DNA of 64,000 nt from Lachnospiraceae bacterium. GTDB taxonomy: Bacteria; Bacillota; Clostridia; Lachnospirales; Lachnospiraceae. Below are positions 33,286 to 42,414 of the stretch, piece by piece. The notes below the pieces were generated by a model, which was not told the origin of the DNA, ran no database searches, and saw nothing but the letters and a program-made list of their open reading frames with translations. Position numbers and translations under genes: made by a program. The stretch covers positions 1,140-65,139 of the forward strand of contig CAJTEM010000017.1 of assembly GCA_910575255.1 (NCBI GenBank), read 5' to 3'. Positions within the stretch are counted from its first letter, which is position 1. Every line of letters starts with the position of its first letter.

Positions 33286-35388
33286 ATGGCTGAGAAAACA
33301 GTGATTGATGCAATGTGGGACGATTCCCCGATTGATGTATCTACAGAAGTAAACTTTATCTGGTCTATTGCAAATAAGCTGCGTGGACCATATCAGAGTG
33401 ACAAATATAAGGACGTCATCATCCCGATGACGATTATCCGCCGTTTTGAGTGTGCATTGGCACCGACGAAACGGAAGGTGGTCGATCAGTATAAGGCAAA
33501 CCCGAACTTTCCGGCAAAGGCAATGTACCGCATTTCCGGGTTCCGGTTTTATAACACCAGTGAATATGATCTGGCGGAGCTTGTGAATGATTCCGATCAT
33601 CTAGCTGCTAATTTCAAGAGCTATATCCAGGGATTCTCTCCGAATGTACAGGAAATCATACTGTCTGCAGAGAAGGGCTTAGATTTCAATAAGCAGATTG
33701 ACAAGATGGACAAAAACAATCGTCTGCTTTCTGTGGTAAAGGCATTCTCAGAACTGGATCTTAATCCGAGAACCATTGACAATGTTAAGATGGGATATAT
33801 CTTCGAGGAACTGATCAGGAAATTCTCTGAAAATGCTGAGGCTGGTGATCACTATACCGGTCGTGACATCATAAAGCTGATGGTCAATATTCTGCTGGCG
33901 GAAGGCTGTGATGATATCTTTGATGATGGTAAGGTCATCACTATTCTGGATCAGGCCTGCGGTACCGGCGGTATGCTTTCAACGGGATATAACTTCATCA
34001 AGCGATATAATCCGTCTGCGGATGTGCGTCTCTTCGGACAAGAGATCAATCCGGAGTCTTATGCTATGTGCCTTGCTGAGATGCTGATTAAGGGACAGAA
34101 TGCTGAGAATATCTGCTATCAGGATACGATGAAGGCAGATCGTTTCAAGGGGACAAAGATGCGCTTTGTACTTGAAAATCCTCCATTCGGTACCGCTTGG
34201 GGCGGGAAGGACGCAGCAGAAGGTGTCGAGGATGCCGTAAATACAGAGTATTTGAAGGGCTTTGATGGACGCTGGGGCGCTGGTCTTCCGGGATCAGGTG
34301 ATATGCAGATGCTTTTCCTTCAGTCAGCTATTGATAAAATGGATGACAACTATGGAAGAGCGGCCATTATTGAAAATGGATCACCGCTTTTTGCTGGGGG
34401 TACAGCTTCCGGAGAAAGCCAAATAAGAAGGTGGATGTTAGAACAAGATCTTATTGAAGCTATAATAGCCCTTCCGACAGATTTGTTTTACAATACTGGA
34501 ATTGCTACATATATATGGGTGTTCTCGAAAAATAAAAGATCTGAACGTAAAGGAAAAATACAGCTAATTGATGCGAGTTCCTATTTTCATAAATTGCGTA
34601 AAGCTTTGGGAGATAAAAAGAATGAAATAACACCAGAAGATAGATCCTCCATAACAAAGCTCTATGCGAATTTTGAAGAAAATGAGTACTGTAAGATTTA
34701 TAGCAATGAAGAGTTCATTTATCGTGAATATGTAGTCATGCAACCTCTTCAGAGAAGCTATGCCATAACTGATGATCGTATTGATTCAATGATTGCTAAG
34801 GGAAGCCTTTCATCACTGTATGATGAGGCCAAGGTTATCGAGCTTGAAAATGCTGAGGAATTGTCTGGTAAGGATACGAAGAAACTTGAAAACTACCAAA
34901 ACAATAAACCGATTTTTGACTCAATTATTTTAGCACTTCGTGAAGCAGTATCAGGTGAAGTATATATGTCACCAGATGCGTTTCTCCCCGTTGTCACTGA
35001 AGTGTTAAATAGTGTTACGGCTGAAAAGAAGTTGATAGAGAAAATTGCAGATGGACTTTCTGTAATGGATAAAACAGCGGATATTCAGAAAGATCGGAAA
35101 GGGAATGTATTATTTGATAAAGAAACTAAAGGAGTAGAATTAGTCAATATTCGGGAAAGTATTGAAAAATACATGGAAAGAGAAGTGCTACCACATATAC
35201 CAGATGCAGTGGCCTTCTTTGAAGAAAACCTTGGTGCGAAAAAACCTGTGATTAAAACCGGAGCAGAGATCCCATTTACAAGATATTTCTACAAATATCA
35301 GACACTTGCTTCAAGTGATGAATTGGAACAAGAATTTCGGATACTGGAGAGTTCTATTGATGCGCGGGTCAAGAAACTTTTTGAGTAA
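33286..35388 (+). CDS. hsdM: Type I restriction-modification methyltransferase subunit
   Basis: A 700-residue HsdM. The SAM-binding motif is LDQACGTGGML (from residue 221), and the catalytic motif is NPPF (298-301), typical of N6-adenine methylation. A helical N-terminal domain and a long C-terminal region complete it. Codon and base usage change part-way: to about 34,380 it matches the ATPase and hsdR genes, whereas beyond it is visibly more AT-rich, as is hsdS. With HsdS it forms the sequence-specific methylase; with HsdR it cuts unmodified DNA. Confidence 0.93.
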   Translation: MAEKTVIDAMWDDSPIDVSTEVNFIWSIANKLRGPYQSDKYKDVIIPMTIIRRFECALAPTKRKVVDQYKANPNFPAKAMYRISGFRFYNTSEYDLAELVNDSDHLAANFKSYIQGFSPNVQEIILSAEKGLDFNKQIDKMDKNNRLLSVVKAFSELDLNPRTIDNVKMGYIFEELIRKFSENAEAGDHYTGRDIIKLMVNILLAEGCDDIFDDGKVITILDQACGTGGMLSTGYNFIKRYNPSADVRLFGQEINPESYAMCLAEMLIKGQNAENICYQDTMKADRFKGTKMRFVLENPPFGTAWGGKDAAEGVEDAVNTEYLKGFDGRWGAGLPGSGDMQMLFLQSAIDKMDDNYGRAAIIENGSPLFAGGTASGESQIRRWMLEQDLIEAIIALPTDLFYNTGIATYIWVFSKNKRSERKGKIQLIDASSYFHKLRKALGDKKNEITPEDRSSITKLYANFEENEYCKIYSNEEFIYREYVVMQPLQRSYAITDDRIDSMIAKGSLSSLYDEAKVIELENAEELSGKDTKKLENYQNNKPIFDSIILALREAVSGEVYMSPDAFLPVVTEVLNSVTAEKKLIEKIADGLSVMDKTADIQKDRKGNVLFDKETKGVELVNIRESIEKYMEREVLPHIPDAVAFFEENLGAKKPVIKTGAEIPFTRYFYKYQTLASSDELEQEFRILESSIDARVKKLFE

Positions 35389-35403
35389 GGTGGGTGTGAT
35401 AAT

Positions 35404-36651
35404 ATGAGTCAATTAGTCGATAGTGGAATTGAATGGCTGGATTTTATTCCGAGTCATTGGACAACTTCAAAAATAGACGCTCTCTATACTCTGCGTAATG
35501 AAAAAGTTAGTGATAGAGATTTCGCACCTTTATCTGTAACTAATAAAGGAATAGTACCACAACTTGAGACAGCAGCAAAATCAGATGCTCACGATGACAG
35601 AAAGCTCGTGCGAAAAGGTGATTTTGCCATTAACAGTCGCTCTGATAGGCGCGGATCGTGCGGTATATCGCCGATGGATGGATCTGTTTCTTTGATTAAC
35701 ACGATTTTGGCTCCAAATACAGAGATGAATCCAGAATACTATGATTGGTTATTTCACACTGTTCAGTTTGGTGATGAGTTTTATAAGTGGGGACATGGCA
35801 TAGTTGACGATCTCTGGACAACAGGCTGGCAGGATATGAAAAAAATATCTATTCCTACGCCGCCTTTAGAGGAGCAGGATCGTATTGCGCGCTTCTTAAA
35901 TTCACGTTGCTCTGAAATAGATGATCTTATCAATAGCATCCAAACTCAGATCGAAGTGATGGAGCAATACAAGAGATCTGTAATTATTTCCATAACTACG
36001 AAAGGGTTAAATAACAGGGCTGAACTGAAAGAAACAGGAATTGAATATGCTAGTCAGATTCCTGTTACTTGGAATATGCATCCGCTTTATGTGTATTTTG
36101 GGGAACGAAAACACAAAAACAGCCTTGGAAGAGAAAACAATCTGCTTTCACTTAGTTATGGAAAGATTATTCAGAAAGATATAAATACCAATGAAGGTCT
36201 TCTTCCAGAAAGCTTCAATACATATAACATTATTGAAGCTGGGGATATTATCATCAGACCAACGGATTTACAGAATGATAAGAGAAGTCTTCGAACAGGT
36301 CTAGCCAAAGAGCACGGGATTATTACGTCGGCATATATTGCACTGATGGCGATAAAACCAGTGAATACTGCATATTTCCATTATTTGCTTCATGCGTTTG
36401 ATGTTATGAAGGTGTTTTACAATATGGGGAATGGGGTTAGACAAGGTTTAAACTTTACTGAGTTTTCACGTCTGATTGTCTTTGAGCCTCCTATTGAGGA
36501 ACAGAATTTAATCGCTGAATATTTAGATAACAAGTGTGCAGAAATAGATTCGATTATTGCTGATAAGAATAAACAGCTGGAAATACTAGATCAGTATAAG
36601 AAATCCCTAATATACGAATATGTGACAGGGAAGAAAGAGGTGCCTGTATGA
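35404..36651 (+). CDS. hsdS: Type I restriction-modification specificity subunit
   Basis: A 415-residue HsdS with two target-recognition domains. Each ends in the usual conserved spacer: PPLEEQDRIARFLNSRCSEI and PPIEEQNLIAEYLDNKCAEI, the helices that dimerise to set the distance between half-sites. It lies 15 bases after hsdM and its stop overlaps the next gene. No inverted repeats or second hsdS copy was seen, so phase variation by inversion is not suggested. The AT-rich composition differs from hsdR downstream, in keeping with exchange of specificity. Confidence 0.92.
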   Translation: MSQLVDSGIEWLDFIPSHWTTSKIDALYTLRNEKVSDRDFAPLSVTNKGIVPQLETAAKSDAHDDRKLVRKGDFAINSRSDRRGSCGISPMDGSVSLINTILAPNTEMNPEYYDWLFHTVQFGDEFYKWGHGIVDDLWTTGWQDMKKISIPTPPLEEQDRIARFLNSRCSEIDDLINSIQTQIEVMEQYKRSVIISITTKGLNNRAELKETGIEYASQIPVTWNMHPLYVYFGERKHKNSLGRENNLLSLSYGKIIQKDINTNEGLLPESFNTYNIIEAGDIIIRPTDLQNDKRSLRTGLAKEHGIITSAYIALMAIKPVNTAYFHYLLHAFDVMKVFYNMGNGVRQGLNFTEFSRLIVFEPPIEEQNLIAEYLDNKCAEIDSIIADKNKQLEILDQYKKSLIYEYVTGKKEVPV

Positions 36652-36956
36652 GTGTAACATTTGTACAGCTGATAGGGAGCTTTATTAATGGTATGCAGGA
36701 TACCGATGAAAAGGCTAAAGCATCGTCAGGTACCCTTAAAATTAGAGGCGAACAACTCATTCACTACTGGACACCTATCGCTGAGAGAAGTGAAGATAAA
36801 ATACTGGTCAATATTGCGAGGTATTCTTTGGCAACAGGAAGACTTCAAAAACAACTGAAGGAATTAGTTCCAGAAGAAAAATATACAACTGTCCGGGGTA
36901 TACCAGAGGGATATAAAGGATCACTAACGGATTTCCTGTCAAAAGAGAAGAAGTGA
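36648..36956 (+). CDS. Small unknown protein between hsdS and hsdR
   Basis: A 102-residue protein of no family I can name (FVQLIGSFINGMQDTDEKAK; IPEGYKGSLTDFLSKEKK at the end). Its start overlaps the hsdS stop (ATGA) and its stop is 10 bases before the hsdR start, so it is translated with the type I subunits. It might adjust or restrain the enzyme. No catalytic motif is visible. Confidence 0.7.
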   Translation: MSVTFVQLIGSFINGMQDTDEKAKASSGTLKIRGEQLIHYWTPIAERSEDKILVNIARYSLATGRLQKQLKELVPEEKYTTVRGIPEGYKGSLTDFLSKEKK

Positions 36957-36966
36957 GGTATTGCCT

Positions 36967-39900
36967 ATGAAAATGGAATCTTTAGAAAAAAACGCCGAAG
37001 GACAGGCTAAACGTGTAGCTGCTTATGCTGAGCGTATCATGCATGCTTCTATCCTCTCCGAGAAAGAATACCAGCATTTTATCATGGACAGGTTGGAAAA
37101 GGATAACGGTTATATTATCCGTAAGGCGACCAGCTATGATCGTCTATTTGCAGTTGACCGGGAAATGCTTTTCAAGTTCCTGAATGACACGCAGCCGGAA
37201 CAGATGGATGCACTCAGGAAGATTTATAAAAACGATCTGGAAGATACGATCGTCAGTTTTATCAATTCCGAGACTACAAAGGCCCGAGGAAGCCTTTTGG
37301 ATGTCTTAAAACATGGTATTGAGATGTCCAATATGAAGCTGGAGCTTATGTACACGAAGCCGGCTACGACATTCAACAAGGATCTGCTTGCAAAGTATGA
37401 GAAGAATATCTTTTCTGTTATGGAAGAGGTCTGGGCAAGTGATGATGAACGAATTGATCTTGTTATCTTCCTGAACGGTCTCGCAATCATGTCCTTTGAG
37501 CTGAAGTGCAATGCTGCGGGACAGTCCTACCAGGACGCTATTTATCAGTATCGTGTAGACCGTAACCCGAAGACAAGACTGTTCTGGTTCAAGGCAGGAT
37601 GCCTAGTAAACTTTGCTATGGATCTGGAAGAGGTCTATATGACCACGAAGCTGGAAAAGGATGCAACCTTCTTCCTGCCGTTCAACATGGGTAATGGCGA
37701 AGGTGTTAATGCAGGTGCAGGAAATCCGGCATTCAAGGACAGATACAGCGTGTCTTATATGTGGGAGGATATCCTGAAGAAGGATACTGTCCTTGACCTT
37801 ATTTCTAAGTTCATCTTCATTGAAACGAAGGAATCCGAAGATGAGCTGACCGGGAAGATCAAGAAATTAGAGAATATTATTTTCCCGAGATACCATCAGC
37901 TGGATGTGATCAGGAAGGTACTGGCAGATGTCAGCGAGAACAGAACGGCACAGAATTATCTGATTCAGCATAGTGCAGGATCAGGAAAGACCAATTCTAT
38001 TGCATGGTTGGCGCATAGACTGACTTCTCTGCATGATGCCGATAATAAGATCATCTTCGATAATGTTGTTATTGTTACGGACAGAGTTGTCGTTGATCGC
38101 CAGCTGCAGAAAGCCATCATGGGGATGGAGCATAAGGCCGGGTTGATCCGTGTGATGGATGATAAGTGCAATTCTGCTGATCTGGCAATCGCGTTGAAGG
38201 GTAATACAAAGATTATCGCCACCACTATTCAGAAGTTCCCTTATATCGTGGACAGTGTTGCGGGACTGAAGAAAAAGAACTTTGCTGTTATCATCGATGA
38301 AGCACATTCTTCTACAGCAGGTAAGGATATGGCGGCGGTTACTCAGTCACTTGGAGCCGGTGATCAGGAAGTCGGGGATGTGGAAGATATCATCACAGAT
38401 GAGATCAGGCGCAGTGGTAAACAGGCGAATGTTTCCATGTTTGCTTTTACAGCAACGCCGAAGCCGACGACAATTCAGCTTTTCGGTCGTATCAATCCGA
38501 AGGGTCAGAGGGAAGCTTTCCATGTCTATTCCATGAAGCAGGCGATTGAGGAAGGTTTTATCCTGGATGTTCTTCAGAACTATACGACATATGATGCTTT
38601 CTATCAGATCAACAAAGAGATTGAAGAGGATCCGCGTTGCAAGACTGTGGATGCAAAGAGACAGATCGCACGATTTGTAGAGCTGCATGAAACTAATATA
38701 GCTCAGCGTGTAGAGGTTATTGTGGAGCATTTCCGGACGACAGTGCTGCCAGAGCTTGGCGGCATGGCAAAAGCTATGGTGGTAACAGCTTCTAGACAGG
38801 GAGCAGTTAAGTATCGTCAGGCATTTGAGGATTATACGAAGAAAAAAGGATATGACGATATCAAGGCACTTGTCGCATTCTCCGGTAAGGTTACGCTTCC
38901 GAATGATGAGAAAGAATATACAGAGGCTTCCATGAATGGATTCTCTGAGGATCGTTTGACGAAGGAGTTTGATAAGGACGATTATCAGGTGCTTCTGGTC
39001 GCAAATAAGTATCAGACAGGATTTGATCAGCCAAAGCTCTGTGCTATGTATGTTCTGAAGAAGCTGAAGGGTGTATCAGCGGTACAGACACTATCCAGGC
39101 TGAACCGTATCTGTCCGCCATTTGAAAAGAAGACATTTGTACTTGATTTTGTGAATACATATGAAGAAATCAAGGCTGCGTTTGCTCCTTATTTCACAAC
39201 GACGCTATTGTCCAATTCTGTAACGCCTACGGCGATATATGATCTGGAAGCTAAGATTGATGCCTATACGGTTCTGGATCCGGATGATATTGAGAAGGCA
39301 AATGAACTTCTGTACAAGAAGAATATTACTTCAAAAGACAAACAGAAGCTGACCTTCTATTTCAAGAAGTCAAAGAATATGATCGAGGCGTATGAGCTGA
39401 TCAAGCAGGCGGAGATCGTTGCTTTGATGCGTCATTTTATACGTTTCTATGAATTTATGCTTCAGGTATCCTGCTTTGAGGATGTTGACCTGCATAAGAA
39501 ATATAATTTCATGACATACCTGTTGGCTTACATCAACATCAAACATCCGGGTGGCGGGTTCAATCTGGAAGGAAAAATAAAGGCTACGAATTTTGTACAG
39601 AAGAAAGCAGAAGAACATACAAAGCCGGATCTGGTGGCAAAACCTGCGATGAAACTGCCGACGGCAGAAAGTTTCGGGCTTACAGAAGCGAAGGAAGAAC
39701 GACTTTCGCAGATAATAGCTGAGATCAACAGCAGAACCGGTAAAGCATACAATAACGATGTGGCAGTCAAGGCGATGCTTCAGATCAGGGATATCCTGAT
39801 GAAGTCTGAGAAGCTGAAGACGAGCGCAAAGAATAATACCGTCAAGGACTTTGAGTTTTCTTATTTTGATGATATTGATGATGCGCTGATTGAAGGACTA

Positions 39901-40008
39901 TCACAGAATCAGGACTTTTTCTCATTACTTCTGTCGAATGATGAGATCAAAAAGCAGGTGCTTGGTATCTTTACGGAAGAGATATATAAGAGCCTGAGAA
40001 ACGCATAG
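36967..40008 (+). CDS. hsdR: Type I restriction enzyme endonuclease/translocase subunit
   Basis: A 1,013-residue HsdR. The N-terminal PD-(D/E)XK nuclease is seen as RIDLVIFLNG and FELKC (near residues 165-180). Walker A is QHSAGSGKT (about 335-342), the DEAH box is IIDEAHSS, and later helicase motifs include FTATPKPTT and NKYQTGFDQPKL. The C-terminal region is helical and would contact HsdM/HsdS. It moves DNA by ATP-driven translocation and cuts at collisions. ATG 36967 follows GTGAGGT; a TTG 6 bases earlier is less likely. Confidence 0.93.
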   Translation: MKMESLEKNAEGQAKRVAAYAERIMHASILSEKEYQHFIMDRLEKDNGYIIRKATSYDRLFAVDREMLFKFLNDTQPEQMDALRKIYKNDLEDTIVSFINSETTKARGSLLDVLKHGIEMSNMKLELMYTKPATTFNKDLLAKYEKNIFSVMEEVWASDDERIDLVIFLNGLAIMSFELKCNAAGQSYQDAIYQYRVDRNPKTRLFWFKAGCLVNFAMDLEEVYMTTKLEKDATFFLPFNMGNGEGVNAGAGNPAFKDRYSVSYMWEDILKKDTVLDLISKFIFIETKESEDELTGKIKKLENIIFPRYHQLDVIRKVLADVSENRTAQNYLIQHSAGSGKTNSIAWLAHRLTSLHDADNKIIFDNVVIVTDRVVVDRQLQKAIMGMEHKAGLIRVMDDKCNSADLAIALKGNTKIIATTIQKFPYIVDSVAGLKKKNFAVIIDEAHSSTAGKDMAAVTQSLGAGDQEVGDVEDIITDEIRRSGKQANVSMFAFTATPKPTTIQLFGRINPKGQREAFHVYSMKQAIEEGFILDVLQNYTTYDAFYQINKEIEEDPRCKTVDAKRQIARFVELHETNIAQRVEVIVEHFRTTVLPELGGMAKAMVVTASRQGAVKYRQAFEDYTKKKGYDDIKALVAFSGKVTLPNDEKEYTEASMNGFSEDRLTKEFDKDDYQVLLVANKYQTGFDQPKLCAMYVLKKLKGVSAVQTLSRLNRICPPFEKKTFVLDFVNTYEEIKAAFAPYFTTTLLSNSVTPTAIYDLEAKIDAYTVLDPDDIEKANELLYKKNITSKDKQKLTFYFKKSKNMIEAYELIKQAEIVALMRHFIRFYEFMLQVSCFEDVDLHKKYNFMTYLLAYINIKHPGGGFNLEGKIKATNFVQKKAEEHTKPDLVAKPAMKLPTAESFGLTEAKEERLSQIIAEINSRTGKAYNNDVAVKAMLQIRDILMKSEKLKTSAKNNTVKDFEFSYFDDIDDALIEGLSQNQDFFSLLLSNDEIKKQVLGIFTEEIYKSLRNA

Positions 40009-40020
40009 GAGGGTTGAGCC

Positions 40021-42414
40021 ATGTTTGACAAGTTCCGTTTGAAGGATGTGCTGGTACAGTACAAGAAGGATTTCGTTGCCACGCAGTGGGGAAACGAAAA
40101 GTATAAGTGGGAAGCGGTAAAGTGCTTTCAGGACAACTGGGATGTAAATGCCGAGGATTTTGTGGATATGCTGAACCGTTCTCTGGCAAAGACATTCAAT
40201 TTGTTGGCTTCCATGAATAACTTCCCGGCACGAATGATCACGGGATTTGCCAGAACGGCCCCTGAAGAAGTCCGGTCTATGTTCCTTGCTCTGTTCGATG
40301 AGACGAAGGATGTGTACGAGCGTATTGAGGCATTCAAAATGCAGTCCTCTATTATGTTGGAAAAGTACGGTAATGGCGCCGGACAGCACTATCAGTATGA
40401 AAATGCGATTAGCACATATCTGTGGCTGCGTTACCCGGACAAGTATTATATCTATAAATTCGGTGAAATAAAAACAGTAGCCGATGAACTGGAAAGTGAT
40501 TATCGCTTCAAAAAGGGAGCTTATGCCGATAATATCAGGAACTTTTATAAGCTGTATGATGAGATTTGTGAAGAACTGAAGCTGGATACAGAGCTTGTAA
40601 ATCTCTTCAAGAGTCAGCTTGCTGATTCTTGTTATCCGGATCCGGAGCTGAGAACTTTGACATTTGATGTGGGCTTTTATATCAGCAGATACTACTCTCA
40701 GAGAGGAACCGGTATTGAGACTGCGGAGTGGTTCCCGACAGATTATGATCCGGGATTTTCTGAGGAAGACTGGATCGCACTGTTAAGCGATAAAGACGTA
40801 TTTACACCAAGAAGCCTTGAAATCATGAAACGTATGAAAGATTATGGCGGAGAGGCAACCTGTACACAGCTTGCTGTAAAATACGGAGAAACAAAGAATT
40901 TCTATAATGCCGGATCTTCAGCTTTGGCTAAGAGGATAGTAGATAAAACAGGCTGTCCAACAATGCAGAGAGATGAAGAGAATGCAAGATGGTGGCCAGT
41001 TCTTTATCTTGGAAGATCCGCAAATAAGGATGAAGAAGGAAGCTATGTCTGGAAATTAAGGGACGAGCTTTCAAAAGCACTTGATCAGATCGATTTGAGC
41101 GGGGTAAGTCTGTTCGCGCAGGCAGAACCGGGAGAGGAAGAACACGGATACTGGTGGCTGAATGCGAATCCGAAGATATGGAGCTTTTCTGACCTGGCAG
41201 TGGGCGAGTCGCAATCTTATACGTTGTATAACGATGCAGGCAATAAACGCCGTATCTTCCAGAACTTCCTTGATGCAAAAGCTGGAGATATGCTGATCGG
41301 TTATGAATCAAATCCGGTTAAACAAATTGTAGCAATCGGCAGAGTCAGCACAGAACAGGACGAAGAAAAAATCTTCTTTGAGAAACTGGAAGGTCTTTCG
41401 TCACCGATTGATTATCAGGTGATCAAGAGCTATCCGGAACTGAAGAAGATGGAGTTTTTCGTCAATCCGAACGGAAGCCTCTTTAAGCTGACCAGAGGTG
41501 AATATGAATTTATCATTGATTTGATCCGCGAGGACAATCCGGTTCGTAATGAAGCGGCTATTGATTCATACTCAAAAGAAGAGTTCCTTGATGAAGTATA
41601 TATGACGGAGCAGAAATATGAGGAGCTGATTGCTGTTCTGAGGAATAAAAAGAATATTATTCTGCAAGGTGCTCCGGGCGTAGGTAAGACATTCTCTGCG
41701 AATAGACTGGCCTATGCCATGATGAAGGAAAAGGATGATGACCGTATAGAGTTTGTACAGTTCCACCAGAATTACTCTTATGAGGATTTAGTGATGGGCT
41801 ACAAGCCTGTCGAGGATGGTTTTGAGTTGAAATACGGAGTATTCTATCGATTCTGCCAGAAAGCGGCAAATCACCCGGATAAGGATTATTTCTTCATCAT
41901 CGATGAGATCAACCGTGGAAACTTAAGCAAGATTTTCGGTGAATTATTGATGTTGATTGAAAAGGATTACAGGGGAAAGAAGATAACATTGGCATACAAT
42001 GGCCTTTCCTTCACTGTTCCGGAAAATCTATATATCATTGGCATGATGAATACGGCTGATCGAAGCCTTGCCATGATTGATTATGCTCTGCGCCGTCGTT
42101 TCAGCTTCTTCGATATGGAACCTGGATTTGATTCTGACGGATTTGTCCAGTACCAGAAGAATCTTAATAACGATACATTAAATGAGTTGATCCTGAAAAT
42201 AAAGGATCTGAATAATGAAATAAAAAGGGATAAGTCCCTTGGAGCTGGTTTCTGCATCGGACACAGTTATTTCTGCGGGAAAGATGTGTGCGCTGAGGAA
42301 TGGCTTCATGAGGTGGTGAATTACGACATCCTGCCTATGCTCAGGGAATACTGGTTTGATGAGCCGGACAAAGTGACACGCTGGGACAACATTCTCCAGG
42401 GAGTGTTTCAATGA
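40021..42414 (+). CDS. McrB-type AAA+ restriction GTPase with EVE-like domain
   Basis: A 797-residue protein. Residues about 1-350 are a helical region of unknown fold. Residues about 370-470 fit an EVE-type modified-base reader (GYWWLNANPKIWSF, AGDMLIGYESNPVKQIVAIG). From about 545 comes the McrB AAA+ domain: Walker A GAPGVGKT, FIIDEINRGNLSKIFGELL and the McrB signature MNTADRSLAMIDYALRRRF. McrB recognises modified cytosine DNA and drives McrC cleavage. It follows hsdR by 12 bases and overlaps mcrC by 4, so restriction of unmodified and of modified DNA is encoded in one operon. Confidence 0.88.
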   Translation: MFDKFRLKDVLVQYKKDFVATQWGNEKYKWEAVKCFQDNWDVNAEDFVDMLNRSLAKTFNLLASMNNFPARMITGFARTAPEEVRSMFLALFDETKDVYERIEAFKMQSSIMLEKYGNGAGQHYQYENAISTYLWLRYPDKYYIYKFGEIKTVADELESDYRFKKGAYADNIRNFYKLYDEICEELKLDTELVNLFKSQLADSCYPDPELRTLTFDVGFYISRYYSQRGTGIETAEWFPTDYDPGFSEEDWIALLSDKDVFTPRSLEIMKRMKDYGGEATCTQLAVKYGETKNFYNAGSSALAKRIVDKTGCPTMQRDEENARWWPVLYLGRSANKDEEGSYVWKLRDELSKALDQIDLSGVSLFAQAEPGEEEHGYWWLNANPKIWSFSDLAVGESQSYTLYNDAGNKRRIFQNFLDAKAGDMLIGYESNPVKQIVAIGRVSTEQDEEKIFFEKLEGLSSPIDYQVIKSYPELKKMEFFVNPNGSLFKLTRGEYEFIIDLIREDNPVRNEAAIDSYSKEEFLDEVYMTEQKYEELIAVLRNKKNIILQGAPGVGKTFSANRLAYAMMKEKDDDRIEFVQFHQNYSYEDLVMGYKPVEDGFELKYGVFYRFCQKAANHPDKDYFFIIDEINRGNLSKIFGELLMLIEKDYRGKKITLAYNGLSFTVPENLYIIGMMNTADRSLAMIDYALRRRFSFFDMEPGFDSDGFVQYQKNLNNDTLNELILKIKDLNNEIKRDKSLGAGFCIGHSYFCGKDVCAEEWLHEVVNYDILPMLREYWFDEPDKVTRWDNILQGVFQ

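Noticed and set aside
35404-36651. Phase-variable inverting hsdS system
   Set aside because: No second specificity gene, inverted repeats or adjacent recombinase were found near hsdS.
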